Shown here in pieces: positions 25,878 to 34,007 of a stretch of DNA of 64,000 bases. The notes below the pieces were generated by a model. It was not told the origin of the DNA and searched no databases. It saw nothing but the letters and a program-made list of their open reading frames with translations. Numbering within the stretch: position 1 is the stretch's first letter; the number at the start of each line of letters is the position of its first letter. This DNA is from Croceibacterium xixiisoli (lineage in GTDB: Bacteria > Pseudomonadota > Alphaproteobacteria > Sphingomonadales > Sphingomonadaceae). The stretch is taken from assembly GCF_009827305.1 (NCBI RefSeq), contig NZ_WTYJ01000004.1, positions 248,001-312,000 of the forward strand, read 5' to 3'. Both the position numbers and the translations under genes were made by a program.

Positions 25878-26474
25878 ATGGTGGGTGACGGAACGGACAG
25901 CACGCGCGGCAGGCTGCTGGCAGCGGCTGAAAAAATCCTGGTCGAACAGGGGGTCAATGCCCTCTCTGTCCGGCGCGTCGGCGATGCGGCCGGGCTGAAC
26001 CCCACGCTGGTGACCTATCATTTCAAGGGCATCCTCAACCTGCTGGATGAGCTGGCAACGCTCAATCTGGAACCGATGCTGGCCGAATGGGCGGTGATCC
26101 AGCCCGGCGCCGCGCCCGATGCGCGCACCGTGCTCGATCAATGGCTGCAGCCGATGCTGCGACCTGCGGCCTTCACCCCGGGCGGGCGGGCGCTGAGCGT
26201 GCTGGATGAAGTGGCCGCTCATGGCGAAAGCGCGCTGCGCGATCGGGTGATCGGGGTGATGGGCGATTTCAGCCTGCGCCTGCGCCAGACACTGGCGCCG
26301 TTCCTGCCGCATCTGACCGACGGCGAATTGCGCGCGCGGGTGCGGTTCATTTCCGGCTCCGCGCTGGGCCCGCCGCCGCGCAGCTACACGATCGCGCCGC
26401 GGGAAGGGGAATGGCGGCTGGACGACATGCACTATCTGCTGCCCTTTGCCTGCGCGGCGCTGGGGGTGGAGTGA
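25878..26474 (+). CDS. TetR-family regulator of the flavocytochrome operon
   Basis: This 198-aa regulator has the HTH GVNALSVRRVGDAAGLNPTLVTYHFKG (about 26-52) in its N-terminal third. The NPTLVTYHF recognition helix is typical of TetR proteins of aromatic degradation loci. It ends 112 nt before the first flavoprotein gene, whose promoter contains a perfect 16-bp palindrome. The gene follows the response regulator by 68 nt and shares its direction, but the functions look unrelated. The effector is probably a phenolic compound; this is inferred. Confidence 0.85.
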   Translation: MVGDGTDSTRGRLLAAAEKILVEQGVNALSVRRVGDAAGLNPTLVTYHFKGILNLLDELATLNLEPMLAEWAVIQPGAAPDARTVLDQWLQPMLRPAAFTPGGRALSVLDEVAAHGESALRDRVIGVMGDFSLRLRQTLAPFLPHLTDGELRARVRFISGSALGPPPRSYTIAPREGEWRLDDMHYLLPFACAALGVE

Positions 26475-26489
26475 GGCACGTACACCTGC

Positions 26490-26526
26490 TTGACCGCTCC
26501 CAAGCGCTCGTTATACGATCGTATAA
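26490..26526 (+). promoter_or_regulatory. Promoter with embedded 16-bp operator for the flavocytochrome operon
   Basis: TTGACC (26490-26495) and TATACG (26512-26517) are spaced 16 bp and make a plausible sigma-70 promoter. The -10 lies inside the perfect palindrome TTATACGATCGTATAA (26511-26526). A repressor bound there would block RNA polymerase directly. The adjacent TetR gene is the obvious candidate. Confidence 0.72.
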
Positions 26527-26586
26527 ACAACGGGGCCGATGAGCCCCGGGGCGTTGCCGGGCAGCGCAAGAGTGGACGGGAAAAAC

Positions 26587-28173
26587 ATGACGACGCCGAA
26601 GGGTATCTCTGCGCAGGTCTTTGCTGACGGGCTGGCCGAAATGCGCTCTGCCGTGGGGGCGGACTGGGTTTTTACCTCGCAAGAGGATCTGCACACCTAT
26701 CGCGATTTCTATTCGGTTTTGTGGGATGAGCCTGACGAGCGGGTCGCCTCTGCCGCCGTAGCGCCGGCCAGCGTGGAGGAAGTGCAGGCGGTGGTGCGGG
26801 CGGCCAATGCGCGCGGTATTCCGGTCTATCCGATCTCCACTGGGCGCAACCTGGGCTATGGCGGGGCGGCGCCGGTCTATTCGGGCAGCGTGGTCATCGA
26901 TCTCAAGCGCATGAACCGCATCATCGATGTCGATGAAGGCAATGCTTCCTGCCTGGTCGAACCGGGCGTGTCTTATTTCGACATGTATCGCCATCTGCAG
27001 GAAACCGGATCGAAGCTGTGGCTCGATGTGCCCGATCCCGGCTGGGGCAGCATGGTCGGTAATGCGCTCGATTCCGGCGGCGGCTATACGGCGGCGCCCT
27101 ATCGCGGGCATTTCGAGGCGCAATGCGGGATCGAGGCGGTGCTGGGCGACGGGGAACTGTTCCGCACCGGCATGGGCGCGCTGCCAGGTTCCGAAACCTG
27201 GCAGCAGTACAAGATGGGCATCGGCCCCAGCCTGGATGGGCTGTTCCGCCAATCGTCGCTGGGCGTGGTGACCAAGATGGGGTTCTGGCTGTTCCCGCAG
27301 CCTGAGGCTTATCTCAGCGCCTCGATCGATCTGCAGCGGTTCGAAGATGTCGAACCGCTGGTCGATCTGTTCAACGAACTGGAATATGGCAACATCTTCA
27401 ACGGTATGCCATCGATCACCTCCCCGGTGCTGACCCGCGGCAATCCGATGATGTTCCAGCCGGTGCCCGAACCCGAGGTGATGAACCGGATGGTCGAGGA
27501 AACCGGCCTGCCGGCCTGGCGCGCCACCGCCGGGTTCTATGGCCCGGAAAAAGTCATCCGCGCGCAATGGGAATATATGCGCGATCGATTTTCGGCCCAG
27601 TTCCAGAACGTCACCTTCAAGGAAAACCAGTTCGTCAAACTGCCGCTTTCGGCAGAGGACATGCAGAAGGTTTCCAAGGCACGGTTTGGCGTGCCCAGCC
27701 TGGAAATCTTCTCGGTCGGGTCCAACGGCTTTGGTGATTTCAACCCCAGCGACGGGCATATCTGGTTTTCCGCCATCATCCCGCGCACCGGCAAGGGGCT
27801 GGTGGAAGCGAACCGGGTGATGCGCCGCGAATGTGCGCGACTGGGCATCCCGCTGTTCATGTTCAGCCCGGCGGTGACCTGCTGGACCCGCTCCTTCGTG
27901 CTGTTCGCCGCCGTGCCGGTGTACAAGGACGGGCGGAACAAGGAACTGCGCGACAATGTGCAGGAAATCATCCGCATCTGCGCGCAGCATGGCTGGGGCG
28001 AATATCGCTGCCCGCCGGCGTTCCAGGATGCGGTGATGGACAGTTACAGCTTCAACAACAACATCCTGCGGCGGGTGAATGAGCGGATCAAGGATGCGCT
28101 GGACCCGAATGGGATCATCTCCGCCGGGCGCTATGGCGTCTGGCCGAAACATCTGCGCGGGGGGCGGGGCTGA
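26587..28173 (+). CDS. 4-cresol dehydrogenase/vanillyl-alcohol oxidase-type flavoprotein (module 1)
   Basis: This 528-aa FAD enzyme has an N-terminal PCMH-type FAD domain and a C-terminal cap. By alignment to recalled vanillyl-alcohol/eugenol oxidase positions, all catalytic residues are present: Tyr91 (LGYGG), Asp150 (DVPDPGWGS), Tyr167 (GGGYT), His391 (SDGHIWFS, the covalent flavin site) and Tyr473-Arg474 (GWGEYR). Histidine rather than the tyrosine of p-cresol methylhydroxylase suggests a histidyl-FAD link. It should oxidise a para-alkylphenol or phenolic alcohol, passing electrons to the cytochrome encoded next (TGATG overlap). The exact substrate is unknown. Confidence 0.88.
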   Translation: MTTPKGISAQVFADGLAEMRSAVGADWVFTSQEDLHTYRDFYSVLWDEPDERVASAAVAPASVEEVQAVVRAANARGIPVYPISTGRNLGYGGAAPVYSGSVVIDLKRMNRIIDVDEGNASCLVEPGVSYFDMYRHLQETGSKLWLDVPDPGWGSMVGNALDSGGGYTAAPYRGHFEAQCGIEAVLGDGELFRTGMGALPGSETWQQYKMGIGPSLDGLFRQSSLGVVTKMGFWLFPQPEAYLSASIDLQRFEDVEPLVDLFNELEYGNIFNGMPSITSPVLTRGNPMMFQPVPEPEVMNRMVEETGLPAWRATAGFYGPEKVIRAQWEYMRDRFSAQFQNVTFKENQFVKLPLSAEDMQKVSKARFGVPSLEIFSVGSNGFGDFNPSDGHIWFSAIIPRTGKGLVEANRVMRRECARLGIPLFMFSPAVTCWTRSFVLFAAVPVYKDGRNKELRDNVQEIIRICAQHGWGEYRCPPAFQDAVMDSYSFNNNILRRVNERIKDALDPNGIISAGRYGVWPKHLRGGRG

Positions 28174-28613
28174 TGCGGTTGGCTCTGATCACGGGCGGCG
28201 TTCTGGCCGCCGCCGCAACCATCGCTACCTGCGGCGCCTGGGCCGCCGGCCAGACTTCATCGGCGGCTGGATCCGCTCCGGTGCCGGCCCGGCTGGCGGA
28301 GGGGAAGGCGGTCTATGACAAATGGTGCGCGCCCTGCCACACGGACAGCGCCGGGCTGGCCGGCACGCTGGCGCTGCAGACCAAATACAAGGGTGAAAAG
28401 CCCGCCGTGCTCGAACATCGCACCGATCTGACGCCGGAGATCGTGAACTATTACGTCCGCAATGGCGTTGCCTGGATGGCGCCGTTCCGCAAGACCGAGG
28501 TGTCCGATGCGCAGCTGGCGGCGATCGGGGAATATCTGACTGCGCCGCTGGAAGATCGCGGGATCGGCCCGGCGCGGCTGGCGGAAATCAGGGCAGGGGG
28601 AACGGGGCAATGA
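28173..28613 (+). CDS. c-type cytochrome, electron acceptor subunit (module 1)
   Basis: This 146-aa periplasmic cytochrome has a signal peptide (MRLALITGGVLAAAATIATCGAW...) and a single haem site CAPCH near residue 51. The probable axial Met is in VAWMAPFRKTE, and the helical end (QLAAIGEYLTAP) is typical of small class I cytochromes. It pairs with the upstream flavoprotein, as PchC does with PchF, and shares one base with its stop codon. Its 3' end overlaps the Tat-signal protein by 4 nt. Confidence 0.88.
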   Translation: MRLALITGGVLAAAATIATCGAWAAGQTSSAAGSAPVPARLAEGKAVYDKWCAPCHTDSAGLAGTLALQTKYKGEKPAVLEHRTDLTPEIVNYYVRNGVAWMAPFRKTEVSDAQLAAIGEYLTAPLEDRGIGPARLAEIRAGGTGQ

Positions 28614-29035
28614 TCACCGGACTGGATATGGACCGGCGCAATCTGCTGAAATGGAGCGCGATTGTGCCCTTGGCGGCGGCTGCGCCCTATACGGCCTTGG
28701 CCGCCGTGCCGCAGGGCGTGGATGCGCTGGTGATCGACCGCCGGCACTGGCCCGCCGGCACGCCCACGCCGCTGGCCGGGCTGGCCGCGCCGCAGCTGTT
28801 CACCATCGACGGCGATGTCACCCAGCTGTGGTATCAGACGCTCGATCCGATCTGGCGCAAGCCCGGCTTCGTGCTGGGCGGTGTGACCGGCAGCGATGCC
28901 CTGTTCGTGCTGGAGGTGCTGGCGGGGGATCGCGGGCGCCGGGTCACGCAGCGGCGCGTGCTCGACCCCGTGGTGGCGGGCCTGCAACCCGTCAGCTGGA
29001 TCATCGCACCCCATCACCCAAGCGTGAAGGGCTGA
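28610..29035 (+). CDS. Tat-exported protein of unknown function between the two flavocytochrome modules
   Basis: This protein of 141 aa (or 135 aa from ATG 28628) begins with a twin-arginine signal, DRRNLLKWSAIVPLAAAAPYTALA. The mature part (~110 aa) has no Cys and no cofactor motif that I recognise (VDALVIDRRHWPAGTP, LWYQTLDPIWRKPGF). It overlaps the cytochrome gene by 4 nt and ends 4 nt before the second flavoprotein, so expression is locked to the complex. Since flavinylated subunits must be exported folded, it may be a chaperone or escort carrying the Tat signal, or a third subunit. Function unknown. Confidence 0.75.
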   Translation: MITGLDMDRRNLLKWSAIVPLAAAAPYTALAAVPQGVDALVIDRRHWPAGTPTPLAGLAAPQLFTIDGDVTQLWYQTLDPIWRKPGFVLGGVTGSDALFVLEVLAGDRGRRVTQRRVLDPVVAGLQPVSWIIAPHHPSVKG

Positions 29036-29039
29036 TCGC

Positions 29040-30650
29040 ATGGCGGTGCTTCCCCCCGATCTCGATGCCCCCGGCTTCGCCCGCTTCCTCGAAGAATTGC
29101 GCGGTGCGGTCGGCGCGGACTGGGTGTGGTCGTCTGAGGATGATCTGGGCCCCTATCGCGACAGCTTTTCCCCGGTGTGGGACACGGCGGAAGAACGCCA
29201 CGCCTCTGCCGCTGTCGCCCCGGCGGAGGTGGAGCAGGTGCAGGCGGTGGTGCGCATCGCCAGCAAATATAGCGTGCCGCTGTTCCCGATCTCCACCGGC
29301 AAGAACTTCGGCTATGGCGGGCCGTCGCCCAATGTCACGGGCAGCGTGGTGCTGGATCTGAAGCGGCTGAACCGTGTGCTGGAGGTGGACGACCGGCGCA
29401 ATTTCGCCCTGGTCGAACCGGGCGTGTCCTATTTCGATCTCTATCGCCATATCACCGAACGCGGGCTGAAGGTCATGATCGACTGCCCCGATCCCGGCTG
29501 GGGCAGCCCGATCGGCAATTCGCTGGAACGCGGCATCGGCTATACCATGCCGTTCTTCCGCGATCATTACGGCGCCAGTTGCGGGATGGAGGTGGTGCTG
29601 CCCAATGGCGAACTGATGCGCACCGGCATGGGCGCGCTGCCCGGGGCCAAGACCTGGCAGGAATATCGCTATGGCTTCGGGCCCGATCCGGCGGGATTGT
29701 TCGCCCAGGGCAATTTCGGCGTGGTCACCAAGATGGGTTTCCGCCTGATGCCGATGCCCGAACATTACCGCACCGGGCTGATCACCGTGCCGCGCCGGCG
29801 CGATTTCGTGAAGCTGGTCGATCATGTGAACTATCTGTCCGACGCAGGCCTGATCGGCGAAGCGGTCTATTCCAGCCCGCTGGCGCCGTTGATGGCGCAG
29901 CCCGATTTCCTGGCCCTGGCGACGAAGCTGGGCGGGCCGGCCGATGGCGACATGGATGCCGCCGCATCGGCTGCCGGCCTGCCCAGCTGGCAGGTCGATC
30001 TGCAGTTCTTCGGGCCGGAGGCGACCACAGCGGCCAGCTGGGATTATGCGAAAGATCGCATCCTGTCCGATATTCCGGGGGCCAGGGCGCTGGATGGCGA
30101 TCATTTCCCGCTGCCGGCGACCGAGCAGCAGATGCTCAACACCACCCAGCCGTACCGGTCGGCCATCCGCCGCTTCGGCGCGCTGGGCGTGCCGAGCCTG
30201 GGCATGTGGAAGATCGTCAGCGATGATGGCCATGTCGGCTTCTTCCCGGTGCTGCCGCGCAGTGGGGAGGCGGTGTTCGAAATGCAGCGCGTGCTGGGCG
30301 ATGCGCTGAAGGAATTCCCCGTGCGCCCCTTCTTCAACGCCACCACCACGCCGCTCTATTGGCACAGCTTCGCCTTCCAGATGGTCTATGCGCCCTCGGT
30401 CAAGCGCAGCGATCCGGATCACAACGCCGTGGTCCACGCCTCCATGAAAAAATTGGTGGCCGTGGCGGCCGAACATGGCTGGGGCGATTACCGCGCCGCG
30501 CCGATCTATCAGGATGATGTCGCGGGCACCTACAGCTTCAACAACCACGCGCTGCGCCGGTTTCAGGAACAGATGAAGGATGCGATCGATCCGGAGGGCA
30601 TATTGGCGCCCGGGCGTGGGGGCGTCTGGCCCAGGAGGTTCCGCAAATGA
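29040..30650 (+). CDS. 4-cresol dehydrogenase/vanillyl-alcohol oxidase-type flavoprotein (module 2)
   Basis: This 536-aa paralogue of the module 1 flavoprotein shares its length and domain order. The catalytic set is complete: Tyr92 (GYGGPSP), Asp151 (DCPDPGWGS), Tyr168 (GIGYT), His398 (DDGHVGFF) and Tyr484-Arg485 (GWGDYR). It differs in the substrate-side segments (MPFFRDH versus AAPYRGH; TTTPLYWHSFAF versus AVTCWTRSFVLF), so it probably prefers another phenol. No export signal is visible in either flavoprotein. A cytochrome gene overlaps its stop by 4 nt. It may form its own flavocytochrome or a mixed complex with module 1. Confidence 0.88.
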   Translation: MAVLPPDLDAPGFARFLEELRGAVGADWVWSSEDDLGPYRDSFSPVWDTAEERHASAAVAPAEVEQVQAVVRIASKYSVPLFPISTGKNFGYGGPSPNVTGSVVLDLKRLNRVLEVDDRRNFALVEPGVSYFDLYRHITERGLKVMIDCPDPGWGSPIGNSLERGIGYTMPFFRDHYGASCGMEVVLPNGELMRTGMGALPGAKTWQEYRYGFGPDPAGLFAQGNFGVVTKMGFRLMPMPEHYRTGLITVPRRRDFVKLVDHVNYLSDAGLIGEAVYSSPLAPLMAQPDFLALATKLGGPADGDMDAAASAAGLPSWQVDLQFFGPEATTAASWDYAKDRILSDIPGARALDGDHFPLPATEQQMLNTTQPYRSAIRRFGALGVPSLGMWKIVSDDGHVGFFPVLPRSGEAVFEMQRVLGDALKEFPVRPFFNATTTPLYWHSFAFQMVYAPSVKRSDPDHNAVVHASMKKLVAVAAEHGWGDYRAAPIYQDDVAGTYSFNNHALRRFQEQMKDAIDPEGILAPGRGGVWPRRFRK

Positions 30651-31066
30651 GTATCGGACGGATTGCCTGGCTGGCCGTGCTGCCGGTCATCGCCGGGGCC
30701 GGGCTTGTTGCCGTATCCTGGGCCCAGCCGGCCGCATCGCCCCGGATCGTGCCGGCCGATCTGCCCGGTCGCCAGGTGTTCGAACGCCAATGCGCGCCCT
30801 GCCACGGCGCCGGCCCGGGCGATGATGGCGCACCCATGCTGCCCGGCACGGCGGTGCTGGCGCGCAAATATGATGGCAGCAAACCGGGCGCGCTGGAATT
30901 GCGCACCGATCTGGATGCCGAAGTGCTGCGCTATTTCGTGCGCAACGGATCAGGCGGCATGCCGATGTTCCGCAAATCCGAACTGACCGATGCGCAGGTG
31001 GACGCCGTGGCGGCCTATCTGGCCGCCACCGCCGCGCAGAGCGATCAGGTCCCGATCCGGAAATAG
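30647..31066 (+). CDS. c-type cytochrome, electron acceptor subunit (module 2)
   Basis: This 139-aa exported class I cytochrome has signal MSIGRIAWLAVLPVIAGAGLVAVSWA, haem site CAPCHG near residue 49 and the probable axial Met in GGMPMFRKSE. It resembles the module 1 cytochrome (LPGRQVFERQCAPCH, LELRTDLDAEVLRYFVRNG), consistent with duplication of a flavoprotein-cytochrome pair. ATGA overlap with the flavoprotein gene. Its last 22 nt overlap the convergent LprI-like gene. Confidence 0.88.
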   Translation: MSIGRIAWLAVLPVIAGAGLVAVSWAQPAASPRIVPADLPGRQVFERQCAPCHGAGPGDDGAPMLPGTAVLARKYDGSKPGALELRTDLDAEVLRYFVRNGSGGMPMFRKSELTDAQVDAVAAYLAATAAQSDQVPIRK

Positions 31067-31725
31067 GTGCCGGCGGCCGTTCCGAAGCCGCCGGATGTCG
31101 TTTCATCGCAGAAGGGGGTGGGAATGCGCAGCATGGCCCCATCCAGATTCATCTGCAGCGGACCTGCGTCGCTGGCCATGATGGCTTCATCGGTGAAATT
31201 GTGTTCCAATTCCCCGCTGAAGCGGCACAGCCAGCTGCCATTGGCCTGATCTGCCACCTCGAAGTCCACCGCCAGCCGGCCATGCGCGGCCTGCTTCACC
31301 TCGATGATGCCCCAGGCGTTGCGCCAGGTGCCGATGAACGAGGTGGCCGGGGTGGTGGCGATCCAGTTGAAAAATTCTGCCCGCATCTCTGTCCGGTCGC
31401 GCAGCCCTTCCTGGCGCATCTGCGGATTGGATCGCGGGCTTTCGAAGGCTTCTGCACGCTGTTTCAGGAAGGCCTGCTGATCCTGTCGCAGGGCGGCCTG
31501 CATGTCCGGCGTGGAGCGATCGACCAGCGCCCGAAAGGCAATGCTCATCGCGCGATCGGCTTCCGCCGTATCGTCATCATTGCAGATCGCCTTTTCGGTC
31601 AGGCTGGCCGCCTTGCTGCAATCAAACCCCGCTTGGCGCGTGCCGCCTTCCTGGGCTTGGGCCGGCGCGGCAGTGGCCAAACCCAACAGCGAAATCAGGA
31701 TGAAGGAGCGGCTGAATGTGTGCAT
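31045..31725 (-). CDS. Secreted protein with LprI/DUF1311-like N-terminus
   Basis: This 226-aa protein has a signal peptide ending at AQAQ. The FDCSKAASLTEKAICNDDDTAEADRAMSIAFRAL segment has the Cys pair and spacing of the lysozyme-inhibitor LprI-like family. The C-terminal ~110 residues (FIGTWRNAWGIIEVKQAAHG...) look like a beta-sandwich and are not familiar. Its 3' end overlaps the cytochrome gene by 22 nt tail to tail. A periplasmic protective role is possible but unproven. Confidence 0.72.
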   Translation of the reverse strand: MHTFSRSFILISLLGLATAAPAQAQEGGTRQAGFDCSKAASLTEKAICNDDDTAEADRAMSIAFRALVDRSTPDMQAALRQDQQAFLKQRAEAFESPRSNPQMRQEGLRDRTEMRAEFFNWIATTPATSFIGTWRNAWGIIEVKQAAHGRLAVDFEVADQANGSWLCRFSGELEHNFTDEAIMASDAGPLQMNLDGAMLRIPTPFCDETTSGGFGTAAGTYFRIGT

Positions 31726-31832
31726 GAAGACCCCGTTTTATGCTTATTGTTACCGGGATCGACATGCTCCGTTGCCGTGGAAACTGGCAAAGGGGCATGA
31801 GACGAAGCGATCCGGAAATGAGGCGGGTTAAA

Positions 31833-31860
31833 ATCCTCCCCGAATTTGTTCGGGGAGGAT
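31833..31860 (-). terminator. Intrinsic terminator of the siderophore receptor operon
   Basis: A perfect 12-bp stem ATCCTCCCCGAA / TTCGGGGAGGAT with a 4-nt loop is followed on the minus strand by TTTTAA. It begins 6 nt past the TBDR stop. Confidence 0.88.
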
Positions 31861-31865
31861 CGGGA

Positions 31866-34007
31866 TCAAAACCGCCGGCTCAGTGTCACATCCACGCTGC
31901 GCGGGGCGCCGATGAAGACCAGGCCGGATGCATAGCCGGACCATTCGGCGTGGAAGCTGTCGGTCAGATTGCGCCCGCGCAGCGTCACCGTGGCCAGCGG
32001 GCTGTCCCAGCTGATCGATGCATCGAAGGTGGTATAGGCGGCCAGCCGCACCCCATTGGCGTTGTCGGTATAGGCATCGCCCTTGTGCATCATGGCGGCG
32101 GTCATGCGCAGGGGCAGGGCGCGCGGGGCCCAGCCCAGCGTCACCCCGGCCTGGCGTTCGGGCACATTGGGCGGACGGTTGCCGCTGCGGTCGATGCCGC
32201 CGGCCTCCACCAGGTTCTTCAGCCGGGCATCGAGCAGCGTGGCCTGCGCGCCCAGCGTCCATTCGGCGGCGGGGCGCCATTCCAGCGCCACTTCGCCGCC
32301 GGTGGACTGGATGCTGCCGCCCTGAAACACCACCGCCGGATTGGCCGGATCGCGGGTGAGGATATCGTCCTGCCGGATATCGAACAGCGCGGCCGTTACC
32401 GTCAGCCGATTGCCCCACAGCGCCGCCTTGATCCCGCCTTCCCAGGATCGGCCGCTGGTCAGATGGAAGGCCGCATTGCCGGCGCTGAGGAACAGCAACC
32501 CGCTGACCGGCGTGACCGCGCGCGAATATTGCGCATAGAGCTGCGTGCCCGGCGCCAGCGTGTAGACCGTGCCCACGCGCCAGGTCAGCGGATCGTAATC
32601 CTGGCCATAGATCTGCTCTGCCCCGCTGGTGACATTCACCACCCGCCGGTCCAGCCCGATATCATCGAACCGCACCCCGCCGACCAGCAGCCATTCTGGC
32701 GTCACGTTGAAGGCGTTTTCGGCAAACACTGCCAGGCTGGTGCTGTCGGCCCAGACATCCTGCCGCGTGCCGAAATTTGCCGGGGTGTCAGCCACCGGGA
32801 AGCTGCCGCGTGCCGGATTGAACGGATCGACCAGCCCGGCCGAACCGAAGCGGCGCTTGGTGAAGAACTCCGTCCCCGCCGCCTCCACGCCCAGAGTGAA
32901 GCGGTTGCGATGGCCGGCGATGGGGCCGTCGAAGGCCAGCTGCACCCGCTGGTTCCAGAACCGGTGGTCATGGGTGATCAGCGATGTCGACCGGTTGATC
33001 AGGCCGCTGGCCGCGTCGAAACCGTACTCATCCGCATCGCGCCACAGCCGGTCGGCGGTGTACCAGCTGCTGTCGCTGGTCAGGGTCACCCGGTCGGAGA
33101 GGTCATAGTTGATCCGCGCCCGCAGCCACAGCGATTCCGAATTCGTGTCGCCATCGGCCACATCGAAATTCACCCGGCGCATCGCCCGGTCCAGCACCAA
33201 CCCGGCGCTGCCCGAGACGGCGTTCGAGGGATCGCGGGCGACCGCGCGCGACACCCCCGGCGTGCCGTAATAGGCGGTGCCGTAATCATCGCGCGCGTAA
33301 TCGGCCGACAGGGTGATGGACAGCCGCTCCACCGGTTTCACGAGCAGTGATGCGGTGCCGGCGAACTGGCGGGAATCCGTATCATCCACCCATCCCGATG
33401 AGCGCGACCAGACCGCATTGCCATGCAGGGCGGCTGTTTCGCCAAGCGGCAGATTGATGTCCCCGGCCAGTCGCACGCTATCGAAGCTGCCATAGCTGGC
33501 CAGCACTTCTCCGCTGAATTCGCCCGGTTTTGCCCGGCGCGGCACGAAATTGATCGCGCCTGCCAGCGCCCCTTCGCCCGATGTCACCGATGCCGGGCCC
33601 TTGATCACCTCGATCCGTTCGAAGCTCCAGCTGTCCCAATTGCGGATACCAGCGTCGGAACTGGCCATGCGTGCCCCGTCGATCAGATAGTTCACCGCCC
33701 GGTGAAACCCGCGCATGGAAACCGAACCGATCGACCCGGGCAGATTGCCGGATGACACCCCGGGTGCGGCATTCATCACCTCGATCGCGCTGCGCAGTCC
33801 GGCGGCCTGCATCTGATCCTGGCTGATCACCGACACGCTGGCCGGGGTTTCGGCCAATGTCAGCCCCAGCCGGCCGGCAATTTCCGCCTGATCCTGCAGC
33901 GGGATGGTGGCGGTCACGATGATGGGGTCACGCTCGGCATCCTCCGCCTGGGCGTGGAGCGGGGCGATCAGGGCGAGAGCGGACACGGAAAGGGCAAGAT
34001 TCTTCAT
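31866..34007 (-). CDS. TonB-dependent siderophore receptor
   Basis: This 713-aa receptor of the FhuA/FoxA group has a signal peptide ending at AQAE and the TonB box-like DPIIVTAT. The plug is ETPASVSVISQDQMQAAGLRSAIEVMNAAPGV, SVSMRGFHRAVNYLIDGARM, FERIEVIKGPASVTSGEGALAGAINFV. The barrel ends VDVTLSRRF. There is no signalling extension, unlike the FecA-type receptor at 38072. It starts inside the stop of the PepSY gene (4-nt overlap), linking ferric-siderophore uptake to a reductase-like membrane protein. Confidence 0.9.
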   Translation of the reverse strand: MKNLALSVSALALIAPLHAQAEDAERDPIIVTATIPLQDQAEIAGRLGLTLAETPASVSVISQDQMQAAGLRSAIEVMNAAPGVSSGNLPGSIGSVSMRGFHRAVNYLIDGARMASSDAGIRNWDSWSFERIEVIKGPASVTSGEGALAGAINFVPRRAKPGEFSGEVLASYGSFDSVRLAGDINLPLGETAALHGNAVWSRSSGWVDDTDSRQFAGTASLLVKPVERLSITLSADYARDDYGTAYYGTPGVSRAVARDPSNAVSGSAGLVLDRAMRRVNFDVADGDTNSESLWLRARINYDLSDRVTLTSDSSWYTADRLWRDADEYGFDAASGLINRSTSLITHDHRFWNQRVQLAFDGPIAGHRNRFTLGVEAAGTEFFTKRRFGSAGLVDPFNPARGSFPVADTPANFGTRQDVWADSTSLAVFAENAFNVTPEWLLVGGVRFDDIGLDRRVVNVTSGAEQIYGQDYDPLTWRVGTVYTLAPGTQLYAQYSRAVTPVSGLLFLSAGNAAFHLTSGRSWEGGIKAALWGNRLTVTAALFDIRQDDILTRDPANPAVVFQGGSIQSTGGEVALEWRPAAEWTLGAQATLLDARLKNLVEAGGIDRSGNRPPNVPERQAGVTLGWAPRALPLRMTAAMMHKGDAYTDNANGVRLAAYTTFDASISWDSPLATVTLRGRNLTDSFHAEWSGYASGLVFIGAPRSVDVTLSRRF

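Noticed and set aside
26347-28152. 601-codon minus-strand frame opposite the module 1 flavoprotein
   Set aside because: His/Arg/Gln-rich shadow; the plus-strand protein carries every VAO-family motif.
26587-28173. Idea that the module 1 flavoprotein is a degenerate subunit because CWTRSF replaces YWHSF and RGH replaces RDH
   Set aside because: Re-counting against recalled VAO positions shows the functional residues are elsewhere (Tyr91, Asp150, Tyr167, His391, Tyr473, Arg474) and all are present.
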